Positions 57,618-64,000 of a stretch of 64,000 bases of DNA are shown in pieces. The stretch comes from Streptomyces sp. CB02400 (GTDB taxonomy: Bacteria > Actinomycetota > Actinomycetes > Streptomycetales > Streptomycetaceae), in NCBI RefSeq assembly GCF_001905725.1, contig NZ_LIWB01000001.1, positions 739,262 to 803,261 on the forward strand. The letters are read 5' to 3'. Each line of letters begins with the position of its first letter. The stretch's first letter is position 1. The notes under the pieces are model-generated. The model saw only the letters and a program-made list of their open reading frames with translations, made no database searches and was not told the origin of the DNA. The position numbers and the translations under genes are program-made.

Positions 57618-57915
57618 GCGAGTTCCTGCGCTACGACCAGGCCCTGGTCGGTTCCGGTGGCCTTGTGCAGGACGGTTCCGTCGAGGGAGGCAGGCCGGCC
57701 GATCGCGACCGGAGTGATCGAGGGTGCGTGCCGCCATCTGATCGCCGACCGGCCGGATATTTCCGGGGCTCGTTGGGGCTCGCCGGAGCCGAGGCCGTCC
57801 TCAAGCTCCGTGCCGTCATGAGCAGCGGCGATTTCGAGAGCTACTGGCGCTTCCACCTCGCCCGCGAGCACGAACGGGTCTATCTGGCCCCTGGCCGGGG
57901 GCGAATACACGCCCG
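57618..57915 (+). mobile_element. Remnant of an ISKra4-like transposase
   Basis: The 3' part of a transposase survives in three frames: SEFLRYDQAL (57618-57650), then PIATGVIEGACRHLIADRPD with ISGARWG (57699-57780), then LAGAEAVLKLRAVMSSGDFE with SYWRFHLAREHERVYLAPG (57780-57910). This order matches ISKra4-family proteins. About 45 bp of unrelated sequence splits the first two pieces. No inverted repeats or intact start remain. It lies between the RHS locus and the XRE gene. Confidence 0.72.
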
Positions 57916-58073
57916 GCCCCTATCAGGACCGTCCCTCGAAGCGATCCACACCCTTCCTGGAAGGACCGGTCCCTGCCAGTACGTTCGACGACAGGGGCGC
58001 GGCTGAGGCCGAGAGCGAGGACGGGGCAGCCTTGCGGATCCGACCGGGGCAGTGGCCACCCGATCCTCGCCGA

Positions 58074-58874
58074 TCAGGGGCAGGCGGCTGCTCGAACGTC
58101 ACCGTTGGACTCCTCGAAGTAGGCGGCGCTCTCCGCGTCCGCCGGGTAGTAGGACTCGATCGCGACCTCGTCCAGCGTGATGTCCATCGGGGTACCGAAC
58201 GTGGTGATGGTCGAGAACAGCCGCAGCTCTCGTCCGTTGAAGCGAAGGATCATCGGGATCAGGACATCGGATTCGACCGGTCGGCTCGGCACGTCCTCGG
58301 AGTCGGGCTCCAGCAGTTCCTCGTAGAGCGCGGTGAGCTCAGCGTCGGGAGCAACGGCGAGCTGACGCCTGATTCGGGAGCGGAACACCACACGCACGTC
58401 GGCCAGGTTGACGACCAGAGGGGCGAACCCACGCGGGTCCAGCCCCAGCCGCACCAGGTTGATCGGCGGCTGTAGCAGGTCGGGATCGACGTCCGCGAAG
58501 AACGGCTCGACCGCGCGGTTGGTCATCACGATGTTCCACCGGCGATCGAAGGCCACCGCCGGGTACGGCTCATGCGCGCGCAGCACCCTCTCGACCGCGT
58601 CCCGGGCCGCCGACAGCGCACCGTCATCGAGTGGCCGCTCGGCGTACCGGGGTGCGAAGCCGGCCGCGAGCAACAGCCGGTTGCGATCACGCAACGGCAC
58701 ATCGAGCTGGTCCGCGAGCCGCAGCACCATGTCGGCGCTCGGATTGGACTTGCCCGTCTCGACCAGGCTGACGTGACGAGCCGAGACGCTGGCCGCGATC
58801 GCAAGATCGAGTTGGCTGAGCCGTCGGCGATGCCGCCACTGCCGCAAGAGCTCCCCGACCGTATGCACGGTCAT
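58074..58874 (-). CDS. XRE-family regulator with MmyB-like ligand domain
   Basis: A 266-residue regulator. The HTH (~8-65) reads LLRQWRHRRRLSQLDLAIAA, SVSARHVSLVETGKSNPSAD. The rest is the MmyB-like domain: RVLRAHEPYPAVAFDRRWNI, NRAVEPFFADVDP and FNGRELRLFSTITTFGTPMD. ATG 58872-58874. Members of this group in actinobacteria often bind fatty acids or control a divergent enzyme gene, here a SnoaL-like protein 80 bp away. It likely represses that gene. Confidence 0.92.
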   Translation of the reverse strand: MTVHTVGELLRQWRHRRRLSQLDLAIAASVSARHVSLVETGKSNPSADMVLRLADQLDVPLRDRNRLLLAAGFAPRYAERPLDDGALSAARDAVERVLRAHEPYPAVAFDRRWNIVMTNRAVEPFFADVDPDLLQPPINLVRLGLDPRGFAPLVVNLADVRVVFRSRIRRQLAVAPDAELTALYEELLEPDSEDVPSRPVESDVLIPMILRFNGRELRLFSTITTFGTPMDITLDEVAIESYYPADAESAAYFEESNGDVRAAACP

Positions 58875-58954
58875 CGAGAGTACTCATCGTGGAGCCGCAC
58901 GCCATGAAATCCGACTTCATCGACAACCGTTGCGACCGCGGAAACACTGCGTCC

Positions 58955-59344
58955 ATGACCACAGACAACAGGAGCATCGTTCAACGGGCACTGGCGGAAC
59001 TGATCGAGACGGGCGGCGTCGACGCGCTCGAACCGTTGCTGAGCGATGACTTCGTCCATCACAGGCCGGACTCGACTTCCTCGACCAGAGCGGAATGGCT
59101 CGCCGCCGTACAGGCGGCACTCACCCCGCTCGCCGGTATGCGGGTCGAGGTCCACCACCTGCTGGCCGACGGCGATCACGTAGTGATGCACTCGCGGCGA
59201 CGGCTCCCCGATGCCGGGCCGGAGATCGCGGTCGTCGATATCTGGCGGATCGACGAGGGGCTGATCGCCGAGGGTTGGGAGATCATCGAGCCGGTGGCCC
59301 AGGCGGCCGCCAATCTGGTGTGGTGGGAGCCCGCTGAGCACTGA
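58955..59344 (+). CDS. SnoaL-like (NTF2-fold) protein
   Basis: A 129-residue NTF2-fold protein: IVQRALAELIETGGVDALEP, LLSDDFVHHRPD, HHLLADGDHVVMHSRRRLPD and EIAVVDIWRIDEGLIAEGWE. These match the SnoaL-like polyketide cyclase/limonene epoxide hydrolase superfamily, whose members have varied or no known activity. ATG 58955 is used since sequence upstream is non-conserved. Divergent from the XRE/MmyB regulator, its probable controller. Confidence 0.88.
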   Translation: MTTDNRSIVQRALAELIETGGVDALEPLLSDDFVHHRPDSTSSTRAEWLAAVQAALTPLAGMRVEVHHLLADGDHVVMHSRRRLPDAGPEIAVVDIWRIDEGLIAEGWEIIEPVAQAAANLVWWEPAEH

Positions 59345-59824
59345 CCGGTGCTATCGCTTCCGCCGTCGAACGACAAGCGGGCGAGGGTGCGATTCCTCCT
59401 CAAGGAGGACACGTGTCCGCCCGACTCATCAGGTCCCTCCAGAAGAGCCGCACCCTGGCACGCGTTATACGGCCGATGCGCAACACACGCCCCGGGGATT
59501 TGGTGCGACCAACCAGGACACGTCCGTTTGCTGACACAAAGAGCAGTGTTTCCTGATGCGGCTCACGAGGCCAGCCTGAAGTCGTCCCGCACAGGCAAAC
59601 CCCCGCTGCGGCAGGCTCAGGGGGAGCACCGGTAGACCACCCCGTTCTCCGGCTCCTCCGCAGCGGTTCGGGCGTCCCAGTCGCTGTCAACGGTCGGCCG
59701 ATGCGGCGGCAGCGACTTGGACGCTCGGGGCCTGGGCAGGCGGTTCCCGGGAGCGGTGCAGGAATCCTGCCCGAGCAGCCGGCCCGCCGCACGGCGGCAC
59801 GCCCCGGTGCGAAATACTCTCCCG
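59345..59824. other. 480-bp spacer without a supportable gene
   Basis: Frames on both strands are open, but none has a ribosome site plus conserved motif. The minus-strand end DWDARTAAEEPENGVVYRC looks more protein-like than the rest and could be a remnant of a lost gene; this is weak. Confidence 0.5.
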
Positions 59825-60313
59825 ATGGGTTCACGCACTTCCCCGATCAGCCAGCCGATCACGATACGGAGGGCCGTCGCGCGGGATGCCAAACGGCTCA
59901 CGCGGCTCGTGCGTGGCTCAGGCGCCTACACGGGTAAGTACGCAGCCGCAGTCGCGGGCTACCGGGTCGGGCCTGATTACATCGAGGCCCACCGCGCCTT
60001 TGTGGCCGTCGGCGCCGACGAGCATGGAGGCCGGGTCCTCGGGTTCTACTCGCTCGTCCTCGCTCCACCGGAGCTCGACCTGCTGTTCGTCGCCGACGAA
60101 GCGCAAGGACGGGGTATCGGACGGCTGCTCGTCGCGCACATGCAGTCCGAGGCCCGTGCCGCCGGGCTCGACCGTGTCAAGGTCGTGTCGCACCTTCCCG
60201 CCGAGGGCTTCTACCACCGCGCCGGTGCGGTGCGGATCGGGACCGTGCTCGCGAACCCGCCCGCCGTGCCGTGGGACCGTCCCGAATTCGAGTTTCGCGT
60301 TTCTTCGGAATGA
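59825..60313 (+). CDS. GNAT-family N-acetyltransferase
   Basis: A 162-residue acetyltransferase. The fold elements are ITIRRAVARDAKRLTRLVRG, VLGFYSLVLAPPELDLLFVA and the acetyl-CoA loop DEAQGRGIGRLLVAHMQSEA (R/Q-x-x-G-x-G/A), followed by GLDRVKVVSHLPAEGFYHRAG. ATG 59825 is the first conserved start. Substrate unknown. It stands alone between spacers. A second, decayed GNAT gene lies near 50.7 kb but is of a different subfamily. Confidence 0.9.
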   Translation: MGSRTSPISQPITIRRAVARDAKRLTRLVRGSGAYTGKYAAAVAGYRVGPDYIEAHRAFVAVGADEHGGRVLGFYSLVLAPPELDLLFVADEAQGRGIGRLLVAHMQSEARAAGLDRVKVVSHLPAEGFYHRAGAVRIGTVLANPPAVPWDRPEFEFRVSSE

Positions 60314-60614
60314 CGCGGTGTGCCGGTCGGCGGGGCACCCGCCTTCGCTTACATGGTGACCGGCACGCAGAGCCGCTGGATGCCGCGCTCCATGCGTGCC
60401 GTCGCCTCTGCCCTGGCGGGGGGACGCCTGCGCCGGCGGGTCGGGGGAGTCGGAGTACGGCCTATCCGGTGGACGAGCGAAGCGGCAGCCCGGGGACGAT
60501 GTCAGTGAAGGTTTTCCGTTCGGAGAACTCCAGGGCGTGGTGGAGCAGCGCGCGTCAGCACCCTGGAAAACATCTCTGTGCCACCGCTTCACCACGCCGG
60601 TTGGGCCACACAAA
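60314..60614. other. Spacer between the GNAT gene and a terminator
   Basis: About 300 bp with no supportable gene or clear signal. It separates the rightward GNAT gene from the terminator of the leftward CNNM-type operon. Confidence 0.5.
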
Positions 60615-60654
60615 CCGGGCCGCCCCGCGCGGGGGCGCGCACGGGGCGGCCCGG
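60615..60654 (-). terminator. Terminator of the CNNM-type operon
   Basis: CCGGGCCGCCCCG (60615-60627) and CGGGGCGGCCCGG (60642-60654) form a 13-bp perfect stem with a 14-nt loop, 3 bp beyond the stop of the leftward membrane-protein gene. Confidence 0.88.
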
Positions 60655-60657
60655 CGG

Positions 60658-61683
60658 TCACGCGGTGGCCGGAGCCGCCGGTCCGACCAGTTCGGACAAT
60701 ACGTCCTCCATGGTCACGAAGCCGATGACCGTGCCGCTCTCCCCCACGACGGCGGCCAGATGGCTGCCCTCGGCGCGCAGGGCGGTGAGGGTGTCGTCCA
60801 GCGGGGTGTCGATGCGGACCCGAGTGACCTTGTGCAGCGCGGTGGGCGGGAAGGGCCGGTCGCGGTCGGTCAGGCCGAGGGTGTCCTTGATGTGCAGGTA
60901 GCCCAGGACTGTGCCGTCCGGGCCGGTGACCGGGAAGCGGGAGAAGCCCGCCTCGGAGGCCGTCCGCTCCAGCCGGGCGGGGGTGATCGTGTGGTCGACG
61001 GTGCGCATCCGCTGCGCCGGGACCGCGATCTCGCCCACCGGGCGGGTGCCCAGCTCCAGCGCGTCGCGCAGCCGCTCGCCGTCGGCGGGACCGAGCAGGC
61101 CGGCCTCGCTGGAGTCGATGACCATCCGGGCGAGCTGGTCGTCGGTGAAGACCGACTCGACCTCGTCCTTCGGATCCACGCGCAGCAGCTTCAGCAGGAC
61201 GTTGGCGAAGGCGTTGATCCCGAACACGAACGGCCGCAGAGCCCGGGTGAGCGCCACCAGCGGCGGGCCCAGCAGCAGCGCGCTGGGCACGGGCGCGGCC
61301 AGCGCGATGTTCTTCGGCACCATCTCGCCGACCAGCATGTGCAGATACGTGGCGAGGGTGAGCGCGATGACGAACGCGACCGGGTGCACCAGACCGTGCG
61401 GGAGGTGCACCGCCTCGAAGCCGGGCTCCATCAGGTGCGCGATGGCGGGCTCGGCGACCGCGCCCAGCACCAGCGAGGAGACGGTGATGCCGAGCTGAGC
61501 GGTGGCCATCATCGCCGAGAGGTGTTCCAGTGCCCACAGCGTCATCCGGGCGCGCTTGTCGCCCGCCTGGGCGCGCGGTTCGATCTGGCTGCGGCGAACC
61601 GAGACCAGGGCGAACTCGGCGCCGACGAAGAACGCGTTGGTCAGCAGCGTCAGGGCGCCGATGACCAGTTGCAGCGCGGTCAT
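60658..61683 (-). CDS. CNNM/CorC-type membrane protein, short form (DUF21 + CBS pair)
   Basis: A 341-residue protein. A DUF21/CNNM transmembrane domain (~1-185) shows NAFFVGAEFALVSVRRSQIE, TAQLGITVSSLVLGAVAEPA and MLVGEMVPKNIALAAP. A cytoplasmic CBS pair (~215-335) shows VPAQRMRTVDHTITPARLER, FSRFPVTGPDGTVLGYLHIK and VIGFVTMEDVLSELVG. The C-terminal CorC_HlyC domain of longer homologues is missing. CNNM proteins export or regulate Mg2+/Co2+. ATG 61681-61683 overlaps the upstream stop, so the pair is coupled and may form a heterodimer. Confidence 0.92.
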   Translation of the reverse strand: MTALQLVIGALTLLTNAFFVGAEFALVSVRRSQIEPRAQAGDKRARMTLWALEHLSAMMATAQLGITVSSLVLGAVAEPAIAHLMEPGFEAVHLPHGLVHPVAFVIALTLATYLHMLVGEMVPKNIALAAPVPSALLLGPPLVALTRALRPFVFGINAFANVLLKLLRVDPKDEVESVFTDDQLARMVIDSSEAGLLGPADGERLRDALELGTRPVGEIAVPAQRMRTVDHTITPARLERTASEAGFSRFPVTGPDGTVLGYLHIKDTLGLTDRDRPFPPTALHKVTRVRIDTPLDDTLTALRAEGSHLAAVVGESGTVIGFVTMEDVLSELVGPAAPATA

Positions 61684-63017
61684 CGGACCTCCTCCACGAG
61701 CCGGACGGTCATCGCGACGGCCGGTTCGGTGATGCGTACCCGGTCGGCGCGGTGGTGCTCGACCTCCAGCACCTCGAGCCGCCAGCCGTCGAGGTCCACG
61801 ACGTCCCCCTTGCCGGGGATGCGGGCGAGACGGGTGGCGACCAGCCCGGCCACGGTCTCGTACGGTCCTTCCGGCGCGGTGAGTCCGATGTCCGTGAGCT
61901 GGTCGAGGCGGACACTGCCGTCCGCCTCCCACGCCGCGCGCCCGTCCCGCGTGGCCGGGGCGGGGATCAGGTCGGGTGTCTCGAAGGGGTCGTGCTCGTC
62001 GCGGACCTCGCCGACGACCTCCTCGACGATGTCCTCCACGGTCGCCACGCCCGCCGTACCGCCGTACTCGTCGATGACCACGGCCATGGTGCGGTGCGCG
62101 CGCATCCGCTCCAGCAGCCGGTCGGCGGTGAGGCTGTCGGGGACCAGCAGGGGCTCCGTGGTCAGCTCCGTGACCGGCGTGGCGGCCCGCTTCTCCGGCT
62201 CCAGGGCGAGCACGTCCCGGATGTGGACGGTGCCCACCACCTCGTCCAGGCTGTCGCGGTAGACGGGGAAGCGGGACAGGCCGGTCGCGTGGGAGAGGTT
62301 GGCCGCGTCTGCGGCAGTGGCGTGCATTTCCAGGGCCTTGACGTCGACCCGCGGGGTCATCACGTTCTCGGCGGTCAGCTCGCTCAGATGAAGGGTCCGT
62401 ACGAACAACTCCGCCGAGTCCGCTTCCAGAGCACCCTCCGCAGCCGAGTGACGGGCCAGCGCGCCCAGCTCCTCGGCGGTGCGCGCGGAGGCCAGCTCCT
62501 CGGCGGGCTCCAGCCCGAAGCGGCGCACGAAACGGTTCGCGGTGCCGTTCAGGTGCCCGATGAACGGGCCGAACGCGGCAGTGAACGCGCGCTGCGGACC
62601 GGCGACCACCTTGGCGACCGCCACCGGACGCGAAATCGCCCAGTTCTTCGGCACCAGCTCACCGACCACCATCAGCACGACGGTGGAGACGACCACGCCC
62701 AGCACGGTCGCCACCGCCAGGGCGGCACCGCCCAGGCCGATCGCCCGCAGCGGGCCGCGCAGCAGCGCGGCGAGGGACGGCTCGGCGAGCATGCCGATCA
62801 CCAGCGAGGTGACGGTGATGCCCAGTTGGGCGCCGGAGAGTTGCAGCGTGAGACGCCGTACGGCCTTCAGCGCACCGTCCGCGCCGCGCTCACCGGCCTC
62901 GGCGGCACGCTCCAGGTCGGCGCGCTCGACGGTGGTCAGGGAGAACTCGGCCGCGACGAACACCGCGCAGGCCAGTGTGAGGAGGAGGGCCAGCAGGAGC
63001 AGCAGGACCTCGGTCAC
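61680..63017 (-). CDS. CNNM/CorC-type membrane protein, long form (DUF21 + CBS + CorC_HlyC)
   Basis: A 445-residue protein. The DUF21 domain (~1-200) contains AVFVAAEFSLTTVERADLER, GAQLGITVTSLVIGMLAEPS and LMVVGELVPKNWAISRP. CBS domains (~220-335) follow with VMTPRVDVKALEMHATAADA, FPVYRDSLDEVVGTVHIRDV and MAVVIDEYGGTAGVATVEDI. The CorC_HlyC domain (~345-440) has WEADGSVRLDQLTDIGL and DVVDLDGWRLEVLEVE. GTG 63015-63017 sits at the base of a leader hairpin. First gene of a two-gene operon, likely in Mg2+ handling. Confidence 0.93.
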   Translation of the reverse strand: MTEVLLLLLALLLTLACAVFVAAEFSLTTVERADLERAAEAGERGADGALKAVRRLTLQLSGAQLGITVTSLVIGMLAEPSLAALLRGPLRAIGLGGAALAVATVLGVVVSTVVLMVVGELVPKNWAISRPVAVAKVVAGPQRAFTAAFGPFIGHLNGTANRFVRRFGLEPAEELASARTAEELGALARHSAAEGALEADSAELFVRTLHLSELTAENVMTPRVDVKALEMHATAADAANLSHATGLSRFPVYRDSLDEVVGTVHIRDVLALEPEKRAATPVTELTTEPLLVPDSLTADRLLERMRAHRTMAVVIDEYGGTAGVATVEDIVEEVVGEVRDEHDPFETPDLIPAPATRDGRAAWEADGSVRLDQLTDIGLTAPEGPYETVAGLVATRLARIPGKGDVVDLDGWRLEVLEVEHHRADRVRITEPAVAMTVRLVEEVR

Positions 63018-63091
63018 CGTGCCACCCCCGCTCCCTCGATCGCATGAGTCCGGCGGGGAACGGCACGGCTGGTACTGGGAGGCTCACCCAT
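63017..63091 (-). promoter_or_regulatory. Structured 5' leader of the CNNM operon
   Basis: In minus-strand RNA, CCGUGCC (from 63062-63068) pairs with GGCACGG (63017-63023), and CCCCG (63054-63058) pairs with CGGGG (63026-63030), one stem with a small internal loop. It includes the first base of the GTG start and closes over the GGAG-rich ribosome site. A second small stem (TGGG/CCCA, 63077-63091) precedes it. The layout fits translational control; no known riboswitch consensus matches. Confidence 0.45.
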
Positions 63092-63702
63092 CGGGGGAAC
63101 GTCGCTCCTTCTCGAAACACATATGCAGACAGTGGGTGGAAACAGGATCGCCTGCCTCTACACCAACTGTAAAGGAGGAGCAAAAAACCTCACAGCCCCA
63201 GTGTCCTGAGCGGCACGGGAAGGGCGCGGTCCAGCTCCCGGCACCACTACGCCGGGGTGCGAGTGCGGGTGTGGAAATACGCGCTCACCTGTACGTCAGC
63301 CTCTCGATCAGCAAGATCACGCCATCAGCGGGGATGCTCCGGGTCCTCCCGGCCGGGAGGCGTCGAGGATCGGTTCGAGGCCGGGCAGGCCGAGAACTCC
63401 CGCCCCGCCCTCGTCGGCGGCCACGTGGTGACGGGTACCCCTGGAACGACGAGCCGCAGCTCCTGCGACGCCTGCTCGCCGGACGCCCGCGCCTGCTGCA
63501 CCGGCGCCCGCGTCGCCTGTGGCTCCATGCCGAAGGCGCCCAGGACCGGACCGGCGACACCTGCCGGCGCAAGAACCCGTTTTCAGCCTTTCCCGACGCG
63601 TCCGCCCGGACCGGGCCCCTCCTCCGTTCCGACCGCCCTATGCTTCTACTCGCTTGTAGAAGGCCCGCGTGAGCCGGGCCCGCGCCTTTGGAGACGACAC
63701 AC
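63018..63702. other. 685-bp spacer between the CNNM operon and the last small gene
   Basis: The left ~75 bp form the structured leader of the CNNM operon. Beyond ~63100 I see no gene with a ribosome site and conserved product; open frames on both strands look like composition effects. The rightward promoter of the last gene must lie near 63640-63690 but is not obvious. Confidence 0.55.
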
Positions 63703-63921
63703 ATGGCTTCGATCGACCTGGACAAGGTGCTGGACAAGGCATGGGCGGACAAGCCCCTGCCCGACATCCTGGCCGCCCCGGTGGCGGCACTGAAAGGGGT
63801 CTCCGACCGCGACGGCGAACTGCTGCAGGAGGCGTTCGGGGTCGAGACCATAGCGGATCTGGCCGAGTTGAAGTACGCCCGCTGGGCCCAGGCACTCGCC
63901 GCACTCGACACCGCCAGGTAA
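63703..63921 (+). CDS. Small helix-hairpin-helix-like protein of unknown function
   Basis: A 72-residue, mostly helical protein: IDLDKVLDKAWADKPLPDIL, APVAALKGVSDRDGELLQEA, FGVETIADLAELKYARWAQA. The central ALKGVSDRDGELLQEAFGVE TIADL pattern is like helix-hairpin-helix modules that contact DNA or other proteins. ATG 63703 has GGAG 10 bp upstream. A 10-bp hairpin follows the stop. The clean coding signal and the pattern suggest a conserved streptomycete gene, but I cannot name it. Confidence 0.7.
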   Translation: MASIDLDKVLDKAWADKPLPDILAAPVAALKGVSDRDGELLQEAFGVETIADLAELKYARWAQALAALDTAR

Positions 63922-63938
63922 CCGGCCCGCGAACCACC

Positions 63939-63972
63939 GTGGTGCCGCACACCTTCGGCTGGGCGGCACCAC
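63939..63972 (+). terminator. Terminator after the last small gene
   Basis: GTGGTGCCGC (63939-63948) and GCGGCACCAC (63963-63972) form a 10-bp perfect stem with a 14-nt loop, 17 bp after the stop. Confidence 0.75.
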
Positions 63973-64000
63973 CCTCATGGAACACACGCACGTTTAAGGA

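Noticed and set aside
63017..63120. M-box or other known riboswitch before the CNNM operon
   Set aside because: Only a short GGTGAGCCTCCC-like segment matches; the rest of the M-box and other metal riboswitch cores are absent.
63257..63702. Possible decayed gene with a PWNDEPQLLRRLLAG-like stretch
   Set aside because: One short Arg/Leu-rich segment in GC-rich DNA is not enough to name a family.

Overview
The window looks like chromosomal DNA from a Streptomyces. It has very high GC and strong third-position GC bias, many GTG starts, and ATGA/GTGA stop-start overlaps. It also carries lineage-typical families: a whiJ-type XRE/DUF397/ATPase set, DUF5955, roadblock and a DasR-like box. The order of the purine genes resembles the S. 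coelicolor allantoin region as I remember it; no search was run. No tRNA, rRNA, CRISPR array or intact mobile element was seen.

Region 1 (1-7.6 kb) is purine ring catabolism. Tartronate semialdehyde reductase (cut by the left edge) and hydroxypyruvate isomerase process glyoxylate. Divergent from them are a small thiamine-binding-like protein and a lone HTH protein, then uraD, uraH and uricase, an 8-oxoguanine-type deaminase and a purine permease. Region 1b (21.4-28 kb) completes the route with malate synthase, AllR, allantoinase and allantoicase. Two operator types unite the halves. A 36-bp dyad sits over the -10 region of hyi, aceB and allR. A TTCAAC-N5-GTTGAA palindrome sits in the uraD, aceB and allB promoters. 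Together the genes would take urate through allantoin and allantoate to ureidoglycolate-derived glyoxylate and on to glycerate or malate.

Region 2 (7.5-21.5 kb) holds an exonuclease broken by a small palindromic repeat, two peptidoglycan hydrolases, a thioesterase, a four-gene whiJ-like locus, an AlaA-type aminotransferase with a divergent HxlR regulator, a secreted VWA pair, two divergent NIS siderophore synthetases and a HipA-like kinase.

Region 3 (28-44 kb) holds an SDR, a reductase, a two-component system, a GntR-controlled sugar module (dehydrogenase, ABC transporter, ROK kinase) with shared TGTC-N2-GACA sites, and a SNF2 helicase coupled to a SWIM zinc-finger protein.

Region 4 (44-63 kb) is accessory and decaying. 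It has an ArsR regulator, a lone roadblock protein, an MFS pseudogene, unknown proteins, a GH3 hexosaminidase behind two DasR-like boxes, an acetyltransferase frameshifted by a 16-bp duplication, a 1,776-residue secreted RHS protein with a small candidate immunity gene, an ISKra4-like transposase remnant, an XRE/SnoaL pair and a GNAT. A coupled pair of CNNM/CorC-type membrane proteins with a structured leader and one small conserved protein close the window.
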